Shown piece by piece: positions 43,687 to 51,528 of a stretch of 64,000 bases of DNA (positions are counted from its first letter, which is position 1; every line of letters starts with the position of its first letter). The translations under genes were made by a program, and so were the position numbers. The notes beneath the pieces were generated by a model. It did not search any database and was not told the DNA's origin. It saw only the letters and a program-made list of their open reading frames with translations. The stretch is from an uncultured Bacillota bacterium (GTDB lineage Bacteria > Bacillota_I > Bacilli_A > RFN20 > CAG-826), in the NCBI GenBank assembly GCA_937876465.1, contig CALEHV010000002.1:13368-77367 (forward strand), in the 5' to 3' direction.

Positions 43687-44966
43687 TGTTTTAAACTCCT
43701 TTCTCTAGCTTTTTGTTTCATTTCAGGTGTCCATGAATTTTTTCTAGAATAATCATTAAAAGGATGAGTAATTTTCTCACCACTATTTAACTCAAATGTC
43801 ACTGTTTTATCGCTATTAACGAATATAAACTTTATCTTTGATAAAAAGTCTTCATTGTTAATTTCAGAAGTTCCTAGAACTAGTTTTGTTAAACGGACAA
43901 CTTCTTCATCCAAAATTGAAGGGCTATTACATTTATCTTTGCCGTACATTATATAAAAGTTACAACGCCATAATGCTTTCCTATCACCATGAGCAGACCT
44001 TTTAGTATATCCATGTCCACAATTGCCACATCTAATGATTCCTTTAAAGATGCAATCATACCTTTTTGGCGAATTAGGATATTCCTTTGCTTTTGAATGC
44101 ATTAGTTCCTGAACCTTTTTAAAGGTTTCTTTATCAATTATTGCCTCGTGACTATCTTCAACATAATATTGAGGAAGTTCGCCTTTATTCATACGAGTTT
44201 TCTTCTCTATATAATTATTTTTGTACTTCTTTTGTAATAACAAATCACCAGTATAGGTAATGTTTCTAAGAATCGCTCGTATTGGTTGAGGAGCGAATTC
44301 GTTCCCCATCATAGTCTTATATCCTAATTTATTTAATTCCTTCGCAATAAGTGGCGTGCCTAATCCATCTAAATATAACTTATAGATAAGTTTTACTATC
44401 TTGGCTTCTTCTGGAATCACCACTATTTTTCCATCAATTAATCGATATCCTAAAGCAGCTAATTTATAAGGAATGCCTTCTTCAAAATTTTTCTTTACTC
44501 TCCATTTAACATTTTCACTTGCTGATCTAGCTTCTTCTTGAGCATAACTAGCCAAGATGGTAAGCATCAATTCGCCTTCTTTAGAAATGGAATGAATTCT
44601 TTGTTCTTCAAAATAAACATCCACATTAAGTTCTTTTAATTCACGAATTGTTTCAAGCAACGTTACTGTATTTCGAGCAAATCTAGAAATTGACTTAGTA
44701 ATGATGAGGTCAATTTTTCCATTTCGAGCTTCTTCAAGCATCTTTTGGAAACCAGGACGATTAGCTTTTGTTCCACTAATTGCCTCATCAGAAAATACGC
44801 CAACATAAAGCCAATCTCTCCTACTTTGAATGTAGGAAGAATAATAGCTTACTTGATTAGCTAAAGAATCAAGCATGGCATCCTTTTCAGTTGATACTCG
44901 AGCATAAGCACAAACGTTTATTTTCTTAGGTAGTTTTTTGACCTTATTAACTTTGTTAATTTCCAT
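43668..44966 (-). CDS. Serine recombinase, second of a pair
   Basis: A 432-residue resolvase/invertase-type recombinase: CAYARVSTEKDA (Ser25), DEAISGTKANRPGF, KSISRFARNTV, then the recombinase domain and a zinc ribbon (IRCGNCGHGYTK ... CNFYIMYGKDKCNS). It lacks the long coiled coil of its partner. Its 19-base overlap with the next gene shows that the two are translated together and suggests they act as a pair. AGGAAAATAT precedes the ATG. Confidence 0.93.
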   Translation of the reverse strand: MEINKVNKVKKLPKKINVCAYARVSTEKDAMLDSLANQVSYYSSYIQSRRDWLYVGVFSDEAISGTKANRPGFQKMLEEARNGKIDLIITKSISRFARNTVTLLETIRELKELNVDVYFEEQRIHSISKEGELMLTILASYAQEEARSASENVKWRVKKNFEEGIPYKLAALGYRLIDGKIVVIPEEAKIVKLIYKLYLDGLGTPLIAKELNKLGYKTMMGNEFAPQPIRAILRNITYTGDLLLQKKYKNNYIEKKTRMNKGELPQYYVEDSHEAIIDKETFKKVQELMHSKAKEYPNSPKRYDCIFKGIIRCGNCGHGYTKRSAHGDRKALWRCNFYIMYGKDKCNSPSILDEEVVRLTKLVLGTSEINNEDFLSKIKFIFVNSDKTVTFELNSGEKITHPFNDYSRKNSWTPEMKQKARERSLKQWQKLQ

Positions 44967-45012
44967 ATATTTTCCTAGTCATATATTCGCTCTAAAAGGA
45001 CACTATATCAAC

Positions 45013-45183
45013 TTATATTAGAGTAAGAATCGTACCCTTTTTGATACCATATTTCTTTCTCATTTTTTCATCTATTTTTTGATAATCTTCTTGGTCGATA
45101 GTTCCGTTTTCTAAAAGTCCTTTAGCACTTTTCATTGCTATGGTGTATTTTTCTACAGCTGCACGATATTCCTTATTTTCCAT
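45013..45183 (-). CDS. SHOCT-like small protein
   Basis: A 56-residue protein with the short helical SHOCT-type pattern (AKGLLENGTIDQEDYQKIDEKM). The ATG at 45183 lies inside the final codons of the HTH/zinc-finger gene (start and stop overlap), so the two are translationally coupled. Small proteins of this kind often precede serine recombinases in Firmicute mobile elements. Confidence 0.75.
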   Translation of the reverse strand: MENKEYRAAVEKYTIAMKSAKGLLENGTIDQEDYQKIDEKMRKKYGIKKGTILTLI

Positions 45184-45535
45184 AACGATGCAACCCAGCG
45201 CACTTTCTTGAGCAGAATCTTTGCTTAGAATTTGGTTCATCATAAAAAGCTGAACCACAATGTTCGCATACCTTTTTCTCGGTTTTTTCTAAGATTCTTA
45301 TTTTATTTCTATATTCAAAAGCACATTTTCTACAGCAGTAAATTCTAGGAAAGTGATGCAATGGTTGTTTTAATTCAGCACCACAGTTTAAGCATTTAAC
45401 TCCATAGATTTGTTTTCTTCTTTTGACTACGCTTTTGATTGAATCAACAGTTTCATCTAATTGCCTAGCAATTTCAGAATATGATAATCCACTATCAATT
45501 AAACGTAGAATTCGAACTTTCTTGTCTTCTGTCAT
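45173..45535 (-). CDS. HTH/zinc-finger protein, copy 2
   Basis: A 120-residue protein with an N-terminal sigma-70 region 4-like helix-turn-helix (SGLSYSEIARQLDETVDSIK) and two Cys modules (CLNCGAEL/CCRKC and CEHCGSAF/CSRKC), paralogous to 38019-38384. AAGGAGAAA precedes the ATG. It is the first gene of an operon that continues with the SHOCT-like and two recombinase genes, and probably regulates them. Confidence 0.82.
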   Translation of the reverse strand: MTEDKKVRILRLIDSGLSYSEIARQLDETVDSIKSVVKRRKQIYGVKCLNCGAELKQPLHHFPRIYCCRKCAFEYRNKIRILEKTEKKVCEHCGSAFYDEPNSKQRFCSRKCAGLHRYGK

Positions 45536-45589
45536 AGGGTTTTCTCCTTATGGCATTAGCACAAAAATAAACAATTTGTACCCCCAAGC

Positions 45590-45622
45590 AAAAGAAAAAA
45601 CCTAGCAGTTTCCACCACTAGG
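45590..45622 (-). terminator. Terminator of the AAA+ cargo operon
   Basis: On the minus strand CCTAG and CTAGG form the stem (45601-45622), followed by a T-run. It lies 18 bases after the last gene of the operon and shares the core CTAGTGG...CTGCTAG with two other terminators here. Confidence 0.8.
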
Positions 45623-45640
45623 CTATAAATCATTTTAGTA

Positions 45641-45910
45641 TTAATAAATTAAATTGCTTTCATATTTGATCTCTTTTTTATCAAAGAAATCAGTCATTGC
45701 CATGCATCCGCCATCATGAACCATTTTGATAAAGTCTTCAAGCGTGATTATTGAAAAAAGTCTATCAGTTTCTTCTTTAGAAAGGTAATACCCCATCTCG
45801 CTAGTATAAGGACCATCGACTTCGGATTTAATGTTTAATGTACCTCTCCAAATTTCTCCCCCAATGTAAACATTGCTTTCATTAATTATGACAAATTTTC
45901 TATCTTCCAT
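45641..45910 (-). CDS. Hypothetical protein of the AAA+ cargo operon
   Basis: An 89-residue soluble protein (MEDRKFVIINESNVYIGGE...) with an alternating beta pattern and no recognised motif. The ATG at 45910 overlaps the end of the membrane protein gene, and the frame is open further upstream without a ribosome-binding site. It is the last gene of the four-gene operon. Confidence 0.65.
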   Translation of the reverse strand: MEDRKFVIINESNVYIGGEIWRGTLNIKSEVDGPYTSEMGYYLSKEETDRLFSIITLEDFIKMVHDGGCMAMTDFFDKKEIKYESNLIY

Positions 45911-45911
45911 A

Positions 45912-46262
45912 TTATTTATTTTTATCAATTTTCTTAAAAGATATTTTCCCAACTATAATGGCTAAAGCAACAGTAACTAATCCAAGCAATAAAAGTAAAG
46001 GTTGATGAAGTGATATGCCTAAAATAAATCCTATCAAAAAAGGGATATTACAAAGCATACCGAGTCCTGCACCAGTTAAAGCGCCACTATTTTTAGCCTT
46101 ATTAAGATCAGAATTGTTGTAACTTCTAAACATACATGAGGACATAAGCTGGAGCAAGCCTAAAGGAATAGCGATAGAACTAAAAACAAAACTAATTTTG
46201 AAATTTGTTCTATATTCAATTTGCTCGTTAGTATGTACAAATTTTACTGAATGAAGCCCCAT
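45912..46262 (-). CDS. Small membrane protein of the AAA+ cargo operon
   Basis: A 116-residue protein with about four hydrophobic segments and a Lys-rich C-terminus (GKISFKKIDKNK). The ATG at 46262 fits the start of the soluble N-terminal part and lies 7 bases after the stop of the DUF4177-like gene; an earlier in-frame start at 46340 would overlap that gene. No known family was recognised. Confidence 0.65.
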   Translation of the reverse strand: MGLHSVKFVHTNEQIEYRTNFKISFVFSSIAIPLGLLQLMSSCMFRSYNNSDLNKAKNSGALTGAGLGMLCNIPFLIGFILGISLHQPLLLLLGLVTVALAIIVGKISFKKIDKNK

Positions 46263-46269
46263 ATAGTTT

Positions 46270-46461
46270 CTATTTATTTCTTTTGAAATATAGAGTGTGT
46301 GAATAAAGGTGCCCATAGCCACCAGCGTTTGGTACAACACTTACGAGTTCCCAGCCTTCAGCACCATACTCATTGATTTGTTTTTGAATTGATTCATCGT
46401 CAATTTTTGGCTTACTAAATCCAGGATTTATATCCAATGTAATAACTTTATATTCAACCAT
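46270..46461 (-). CDS. DUF4177-like protein
   Basis: A 63-residue protein with the DUF4177 pattern: N-terminal VEYKVITL, a central helix (DDESIQKQINEYGAEGW) and GWELVSVVPNAGG. The ATG at 46461 starts right after the stop of the AAA+ gene (46463), so the two genes are coupled. Its function is unknown; it is a plausible partner or substrate adaptor of the ATPase (inference). Confidence 0.75.
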   Translation of the reverse strand: MVEYKVITLDINPGFSKPKIDDESIQKQINEYGAEGWELVSVVPNAGGYGHLYSHTLYFKRNK

Positions 46462-46462
46462 A

Positions 46463-48283
46463 TTATTTAAGTCCTTCTTCAAATGCTTTTAATTGAGCGA
46501 TGTCTTCTTGAGAAACTGAAGATTTAATTGAACCCTCTACTCTTTGAACATCGTCCATTCCAATTGTTTGTTCTTCACCTTTTGCAAGCGAATCTTTAAT
46601 AGCACTCATCTTAAGTTTTTCACAAAATTCTTTTATATCAGCACCATTAAATCCTTCAGTAATCCTTGCTAAATAATCAAAATCTAAATCTTCAGCAGTT
46701 GGTAATTTTGAAAGTTGAAGTTCAAATAATTTCTTTCTAGCAATTTCATCAGGTAATGGAATGTAGATTTTTTCATCAAAACGACCAGGTCTCATAAAAG
46801 CAGAGTCAATGGCCCAAGGTTTATTTGTTGCTGCAATTACCATGATTGTTGATTTTATTTTAGAAGCACCAACGCCTTGCATTTCAGCTAAAATTTCTGG
46901 AACTAAATCATTATTTCCGTTATTTCCATCATCGGTTCTTTTGGCTCCAATAGCTTCAAATTCATCAAAGAAAATAATAGCTCTTTCAGCTTTTCTTGCT
47001 TTAGCAAAAACGTTTTTAATATTTTGTTCTGACTCTCCATACCATTTTGATTTAATATCAGAACATTTTATAGAAATAAATAATGCATTAAGCTCATTTG
47101 ATGCTGCTTCAGCAAACATTGTTTTTCCAGTGCCTGGCAATCCATAAAGTAAGATACCACCACCGGCCTTTTTGCCGAACTTTTCAAAAAGTTCAGGATG
47201 TTCAAATGGCAAAATAACTTTTTCCTTAAACGCTTCTTTAGCCATATCCAATCCGGCAATACTATCAAATGTTATTTTTCCTTTATTTGAAGATTCAGAT
47301 TTTTTTACTGCCTTAGGTTTTGAAGCTGTTCCATCAGTTTCATTTTGCCCTGACATGATTAAATGAACTAACCCATATTTATTTAAGTTAGAAAAACCTT
47401 TTATTTCATTATCTCTACAATAATCTTTCAAATCGCTAATTGGAAATAACATAAGTTTTTCTTCATCATTGATATAGTCTTCAACATTCTCGAAACTTGG
47501 ATCAAAAGCATCAGTTTCATCATTGTTTCCACTAATTGAATTGTTGAAAGCATATGATCCGCCACCGCCAAATGATGCCTCTTCGATAATAAATTTTATT
47601 AAATGAGCTAAAAGACCAACTAATACAACAGCAACTGTTCCACCAACAACAATTAATACTGGAACCCAATTAGATGAGATTGTTCCCCACAATGAAATGA
47701 TAACAGTTGGTAGCAAAATAAAAGCTATATAGAAATGGTCTGCAATAAACTCAAACGTATCTTCTAGATCTAAATCTTCAACTATCATCAAAATCACATA
47801 AGCAAGAACCAAAACTGAAGCAACAACAATTGTAGCAATCCACCATGGCTGATAGGTATCCCATACATTTAAATAATCTGCGTACCAACTTTCAAAAACT
47901 ATTTTGTTGATATTCCCATCAGCGTAAAAATGGCAATTGAAATTGAGCGTTTGTCCATTTTTTACTTCAACATCATATTTTAATTGTTTTGTTTCAGTTT
48001 TTGTTTCGTTGTAATAATAATCAAAAGTTACATGGATTTGCGAAATAGAGTAAATTGTGTCGTTTTGAATATAAGACTGCCATTTAACTAAAGTTTTATT
48101 TTCGCTCGCATCATAAGTGCAAGAATAAGTTAAATTAGTACCTGTTCCTAAATAGGATTCTGTTTTATTTGTAGATTGACATGCTGTTAATGAGAAAAAA
48201 CCAAGGCAAAGCGTAAAGCCTAATAAAAGTTTCTTTAAGAAAGATTTAAATTTATTTGTTGGTTTGTTAAGAGTTGTTTCCAT
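46463..48283 (-). CDS. Membrane-anchored AAA+ ATPase with a lipoprotein signal peptide
   Basis: A 606-residue protein of unusual design. Residues 1-35 are a lipoprotein signal (lipobox LTAC, Cys35). Residues 36-145 form an extracytoplasmic beta-rich domain. Three membrane segments follow (about 147-168, 184-201, 206-233). A Gly/Asn/Asp-rich linker and a SAP-like helix pair (281-310) lead to a classic AAA domain: Walker A GLPGTGKT (381-388), pore-loop KWYGES (413-418), Walker B IIFFDE (436-441), sensor Asn487 and arginine fingers in MRPGRFD (497-503). It resembles FtsH/p97 ATPases but has no HExxH protease domain. It heads a four-gene operon between the prophage lysis genes and a recombinase operon, where phages often carry cargo genes. 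Confidence 0.88.
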   Translation of the reverse strand: METTLNKPTNKFKSFLKKLLLGFTLCLGFFSLTACQSTNKTESYLGTGTNLTYSCTYDASENKTLVKWQSYIQNDTIYSISQIHVTFDYYYNETKTETKQLKYDVEVKNGQTLNFNCHFYADGNINKIVFESWYADYLNVWDTYQPWWIATIVVASVLVLAYVILMIVEDLDLEDTFEFIADHFYIAFILLPTVIISLWGTISSNWVPVLIVVGGTVAVVLVGLLAHLIKFIIEEASFGGGGSYAFNNSISGNNDETDAFDPSFENVEDYINDEEKLMLFPISDLKDYCRDNEIKGFSNLNKYGLVHLIMSGQNETDGTASKPKAVKKSESSNKGKITFDSIAGLDMAKEAFKEKVILPFEHPELFEKFGKKAGGGILLYGLPGTGKTMFAEAASNELNALFISIKCSDIKSKWYGESEQNIKNVFAKARKAERAIIFFDEFEAIGAKRTDDGNNGNNDLVPEILAEMQGVGASKIKSTIMVIAATNKPWAIDSAFMRPGRFDEKIYIPLPDEIARKKLFELQLSKLPTAEDLDFDYLARITEGFNGADIKEFCEKLKMSAIKDSLAKGEEQTIGMDDVQRVEGSIKSSVSQEDIAQLKAFEEGLK

Positions 48284-48361
48284 TAACTGTTGCTTTCAAT
48301 TTAATAAATTTTATCACATTTATAGATTTTTATATAAATATTTATTTAAAAATTTGAATTC

Positions 48362-48403
48362 AATAAAAAAAGACCTAGCAGAACAATTGTGCTCCACTAG
48401 GTC
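48362..48403 (-). terminator. Terminator of the phage late operon
   Basis: GACCTAG (48372-48378) pairs with CTAGGTC (48397-48403), and a T-run follows on the minus strand, just after the holin gene. It marks the end of the structural/lysis transcript. Confidence 0.85.
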
Positions 48404-48408
48404 AAGAA

Positions 48409-48789
48409 TTATGAATTTTTAAGTAGGTTTATCGAGGATTCGATTTGGTTTGTTATCCAATTATTCAAATCTCCAAAATTGTTAGTTATGTAATCTTTTA
48501 CTTCAGTTGTTAGCTGAGAAAGAACTGTGTCTTTAGCTTTATTTAACGCAACTAACTGTGCATCTTTGTTGAAAGAACCACTATTCTTTAGTGATTCAAC
48601 ATAGGTTTGGAATGTGGCTCTTACAGCATCAACAACTATTGTAGTCGCTTGCTTTAGAAGAGCGTTCCCTTTTGTGTCTTTAACTTTGCTATCAATAAGT
48701 GAGCAAAGTTTAGTTCCGACAAAAGATAACAAAGTTAAAATTGCAGCTGAGAGAACTGAAACTAAAACATTTACAAATATTTGACTCAT
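48409..48789 (-). CDS. Phage holin, LLH-family type
   Basis: A 126-residue protein with one N-terminal membrane segment (VNVLVSVLSAAILTLLSFVG) and a long charged amphipathic helix region. Length and layout match LLH-type holins, which release the endolysin across the membrane. It overlaps the previous gene by 4 bases (ATGA). Confidence 0.75.
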   Translation of the reverse strand: MSQIFVNVLVSVLSAAILTLLSFVGTKLCSLIDSKVKDTKGNALLKQATTIVVDAVRATFQTYVESLKNSGSFNKDAQLVALNKAKDTVLSQLTTEVKDYITNNFGDLNNWITNQIESSINLLKNS

Positions 48790-49094
48790 TTTTTATCACC
48801 TCCATTGGTTTTATGAATCGATTTATTTTTAATGTGGTCTTCAAGGGTTGTTTCAACCTTTACCACTCTTTCAGAAAGGGAAGCATAATTTTGCTCCAGT
48901 TTATCCATAGATTTTTCAATCCTATCGATACTTGATTTGATGTAGCCAACATCGGAAATTAGAACACCTTCGTTCTTGCCTTCCTGTTTGTGGTCGCCAC
49001 GATCATTTCTTCTAAATGCTAAATAAGCAAATAAAATGGATGAGAATGTCCCACCCACTGAAATGATTGTAAGAATAATGTCTAATGAACTCAT
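48786..49094 (-). CDS. XhlA-like holin-associated protein
   Basis: A 102-residue protein with an N-terminal membrane segment (IILTIISVGGTFSSILFAYLAF) and a coiled coil with heptad-like hydrophobics (SSIDRIEKSMDKLEQNYASL). This matches the XhlA/haemolysin type that precedes holins in Firmicute phages. The genes on both sides overlap it by 4 bases. Confidence 0.7.
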   Translation of the reverse strand: MSSLDIILTIISVGGTFSSILFAYLAFRRNDRGDHKQEGKNEGVLISDVGYIKSSIDRIEKSMDKLEQNYASLSERVVKVETTLEDHIKNKSIHKTNGGDKK

Positions 49095-49699
49095 TGTTGC
49101 TCCTCCTTTAGAACTGATTCTAAGTAGTTAATAATTTCTTTGAAATTAAACATGTGTTTTTCAATATTTGCATTTCTAATTTTGTAATCGATGATGTTTT
49201 CTTTATCTTCTTCACTTAAAAAAGCTTCAAATTTACCAGTTTCCTTATAATGAGAAACTAATGAGCGAAGTCTATAAAGGTGATAAAGAAGTTTTGGATG
49301 CTGACCAATTTCTAGCCAAGTTTCAAAGTAATCAAGATTTTTCCTAAGCCAATATGGAAACACCTCAACCCAATTAACTGAAATTAGTTTATTGAAATCC
49401 GTTTTGAAATCATCAGCAACGTAAAGAATATGTTTTTCAACTGATACAACGTTATCTAGCCACATAACAAGAAAACCAGGATGCTTGCTTTTAAAGGTCA
49501 ACGCTTCCTTAAAAGTATCTACTCCATAGATGAAATAATCAGCTCCATCTACTTTGTAGATATTGCATGAATCATAATCTTCTAAAATTGCTGTGTAATC
49601 TTTATCGCTATCAGGACCACTAGTTCCAAATAAATGAGAGCCACATTGATAAAGAGCTAGGACACGTTTCCCATTAATCCTATCTAATAACTCTGACAT
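49091..49699 (-). CDS. Nucleotidyltransferase of the DNA polymerase beta superfamily
   Basis: A 202-residue protein with the minimal nucleotidyltransferase core: GSHLFGTSGPDSDKDY (G-S, then D-x-D) and a helical C-terminal half. The start at 49699 follows GGGGTGG and removes an improbable N-terminal extension open to 49876 that overlaps the fibre gene. It sits between the tail fibre and XhlA-like genes, an unusual place. Its target (tRNA, protein or nucleotide) is unknown; a moron or toxin-like role is possible. Confidence 0.78.
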   Translation of the reverse strand: MSELLDRINGKRVLALYQCGSHLFGTSGPDSDKDYTAILEDYDSCNIYKVDGADYFIYGVDTFKEALTFKSKHPGFLVMWLDNVVSVEKHILYVADDFKTDFNKLISVNWVEVFPYWLRKNLDYFETWLEIGQHPKLLYHLYRLRSLVSHYKETGKFEAFLSEEDKENIIDYKIRNANIEKHMFNFKEIINYLESVLKEEQQ

Positions 49700-50459
49700 A
49701 TTTTGGTTCCACCCCACTAACTGGCGATTCAATATAAAGACCTGAACCAGTAATTTGCATTGAAAAACGGTAATCATGCCCATCAAGGCGAGCTTCAGCA
49801 ATTCCGCCAGAGCCACCAACTGTAGCAGCGCCAACCATAACTTCGCCTCCACCCCAACTAAAATAGATGATTCCATTGTTGGCTTTTAGAGATGTTATAT
49901 CTTTAAAAAGATAGGTGTTGTTTGTTTTGGATGTATACCAAGATTGCCATAATGGTTCATATTTATTAGTACAAGAACTAGAAACTGCATTAGCTTTTTC
50001 GCTTGCTATCGTTTCAGAACTTTTAATAAAAGGAGCTTCATAACTTGTATCAAGCGTTAAAGAAGACGATGTCTTTTGATATCTAGCAATTGGAAGTTCA
50101 TATAAAAGTCCGCCATTCATTAAATCTTGTTGAGTTAATGTTGGCCAAGATGAACCGTTTTCTCTTTTCTGCAAAGTGACTTCATTATTCGCTAGATCAA
50201 ATGCCAAGAAAACATATCCATATGCCGAACCATCTAAAGATATGGCAATTTTAGTGCTTGCTTCCACAAATACTCTTCTTCCATATACTTGAGCATATCC
50301 AGAAGTAAAAGAAATATAGTTATTGCTTGTTGAAGGCGTGATTCCTCCAAGAATTCCAGTAACTCTTCCGTTTTGCTTATTAGCTAAAAAGTGATTTAAA
50401 TCGGCATCTTGTTTACTAGTAACTGATGCACTATCAAACGTGATTTTAATAACTGACAT
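49680..50459 (-). CDS. Phage tail fibre or receptor-binding protein
   Basis: A 259-residue protein, beta-rich and low in Cys, with the N-terminal pattern MSVIKITFDSASVTSKQDAD followed by YVFLAFDLANNEVTLQKREN, as in phage baseplate/fibre proteins. The Gly-rich C-terminal region probably forms the receptor-binding part. It starts just after the hub gene and overlaps the nucleotidyltransferase gene by about 20 bases. Confidence 0.65.
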   Translation of the reverse strand: MSVIKITFDSASVTSKQDADLNHFLANKQNGRVTGILGGITPSTSNNYISFTSGYAQVYGRRVFVEASTKIAISLDGSAYGYVFLAFDLANNEVTLQKRENGSSWPTLTQQDLMNGGLLYELPIARYQKTSSSLTLDTSYEAPFIKSSETIASEKANAVSSSCTNKYEPLWQSWYTSKTNNTYLFKDITSLKANNGIIYFSWGGGEVMVGAATVGGSGGIAEARLDGHDYRFSMQITGSGLYIESPVSGVEPKYVRVIR

Positions 50460-50461
50460 GG

Positions 50462-51520
50462 TTATTTCCTCCTATCTAAAAGCTTTAATTTATCCGTTAA
50501 AGATATCCTTTTCTCACCAAGTGTGACATTAACGATATTGAAGGTACCTTTATAAGAAATTTTTGTAATCAAAGTCTCATAAGTCTTTGTAGGCGTGACA
50601 AACTCTATGAAGTCACCAACCGACAAATCATCTAAGGCTTTAACTTTGTTAATTGAAATAGCAAAATCAAAAGAAATGGAATGTTCCAAAGAAGAATCAA
50701 TCAAATCTTTTGTTGCTTTAGTTAAAAGCGAATCATAGTCTTTATCGCTATAACTTTGATATTTAAATGAAACTGGAATAATCCTTTTAGCACTCGAGAT
50801 AGTGGTTGAAATGGTTCCATCGCTTAAAAGGAAATAATTAATCGTGTTTCGATGTGACGTATTATCACTTTTCGGAACATAAATAACCTTGTTTAATGAA
50901 TCATTATTTGAATCCTTAATAACCAGGTTTGAAATAGTTCCTAATGTGCTTTTAATCTTTGCACCCTTTTTAACAGATACAACTTTGACCTTTATTTTAT
51001 AAAAGATTCCATTTTGTACTATTACTTCATAAGCTAAACGAATGCCATAGGTTTTAGAAAATTCCTCATTTAAATCAATGATGTTTTCAGTTGCATCAGC
51101 ATCGTAGGTAACTGAGCCAGTTTTACTTGCTTCAACTTCAGTAATTAAGTAAGGAAGATTTTGTCTTGAATCTCCACTACTAATAAAGTTGCTGTTAATC
51201 AAATTAAGGAGGAAGTTTGAAATATTCCCACTAAATGAGCTAACTGGAACTTTGACATCAAACTTACTAAGGAAGTCTTTTGCAGTAACTTTAAGGGTTC
51301 CGTTATCCTCATCCTCAATTGAATTAATGATTCCGACATAGAAATAGTTCCTATCTTTAATCACTAAATAATCTCCGGCTCCAGCTTTTAAACTTTGTTT
51401 ATTGACTGTAAATTTTGATTTTTGAGGAACTAAAGCATCAAGAATAATTTCAAAATCATCGCTTACATGAGCGTAATCTAAAACAGCAAGATTCCTCTCG
51501 CTTAAAAATATCAATTCCAT
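50462..51520 (-). CDS. Tail-associated (Tal/hub) protein, Gp37-like
   Basis: A 352-residue protein with the beta-rich fold pattern of siphovirus Gp37/Tal hub proteins: an N-terminal LERxLAVLD-type segment, then FEIILDAL, DYLVIKDRNYFYVGII, and the C-terminal SVGDFIEFVTPTKTYETLITKI. It forms the baseplate hub after Dit. No lytic domain is seen. Confidence 0.78.
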   Translation of the reverse strand: MELIFLSERNLAVLDYAHVSDDFEIILDALVPQKSKFTVNKQSLKAGAGDYLVIKDRNYFYVGIINSIEDEDNGTLKVTAKDFLSKFDVKVPVSSFSGNISNFLLNLINSNFISSGDSRQNLPYLITEVEASKTGSVTYDADATENIIDLNEEFSKTYGIRLAYEVIVQNGIFYKIKVKVVSVKKGAKIKSTLGTISNLVIKDSNNDSLNKVIYVPKSDNTSHRNTINYFLLSDGTISTTISSAKRIIPVSFKYQSYSDKDYDSLLTKATKDLIDSSLEHSISFDFAISINKVKALDDLSVGDFIEFVTPTKTYETLITKISYKGTFNIVNVTLGEKRISLTDKLKLLDRRK

Positions 51521-51528
51521 AGTTCCTC

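Larger units (their letters stand above)
37837..45535. mobile_element. Recombinase and restriction-modification island
   Basis: The stretch holds a HTH/zinc-finger gene, a Sau3AI-type R-M pair, an XRE gene, two serine recombinases, a SHOCT-like gene and a second HTH/zinc-finger gene, with repeat blocks at 37837-37939 and 41918-42084. Its borders are inferred from gene content and repeats; exact ends are not known. The two HTH/zinc-finger paralogues, each followed on the minus strand by a TGACAC block, suggest two related units. Confidence 0.55.

Noticed and set aside
42103..44966. Attachment sites for the prophage next to the serine recombinases
   Set aside because: The other end of the prophage is outside the window, so no att core can be compared.
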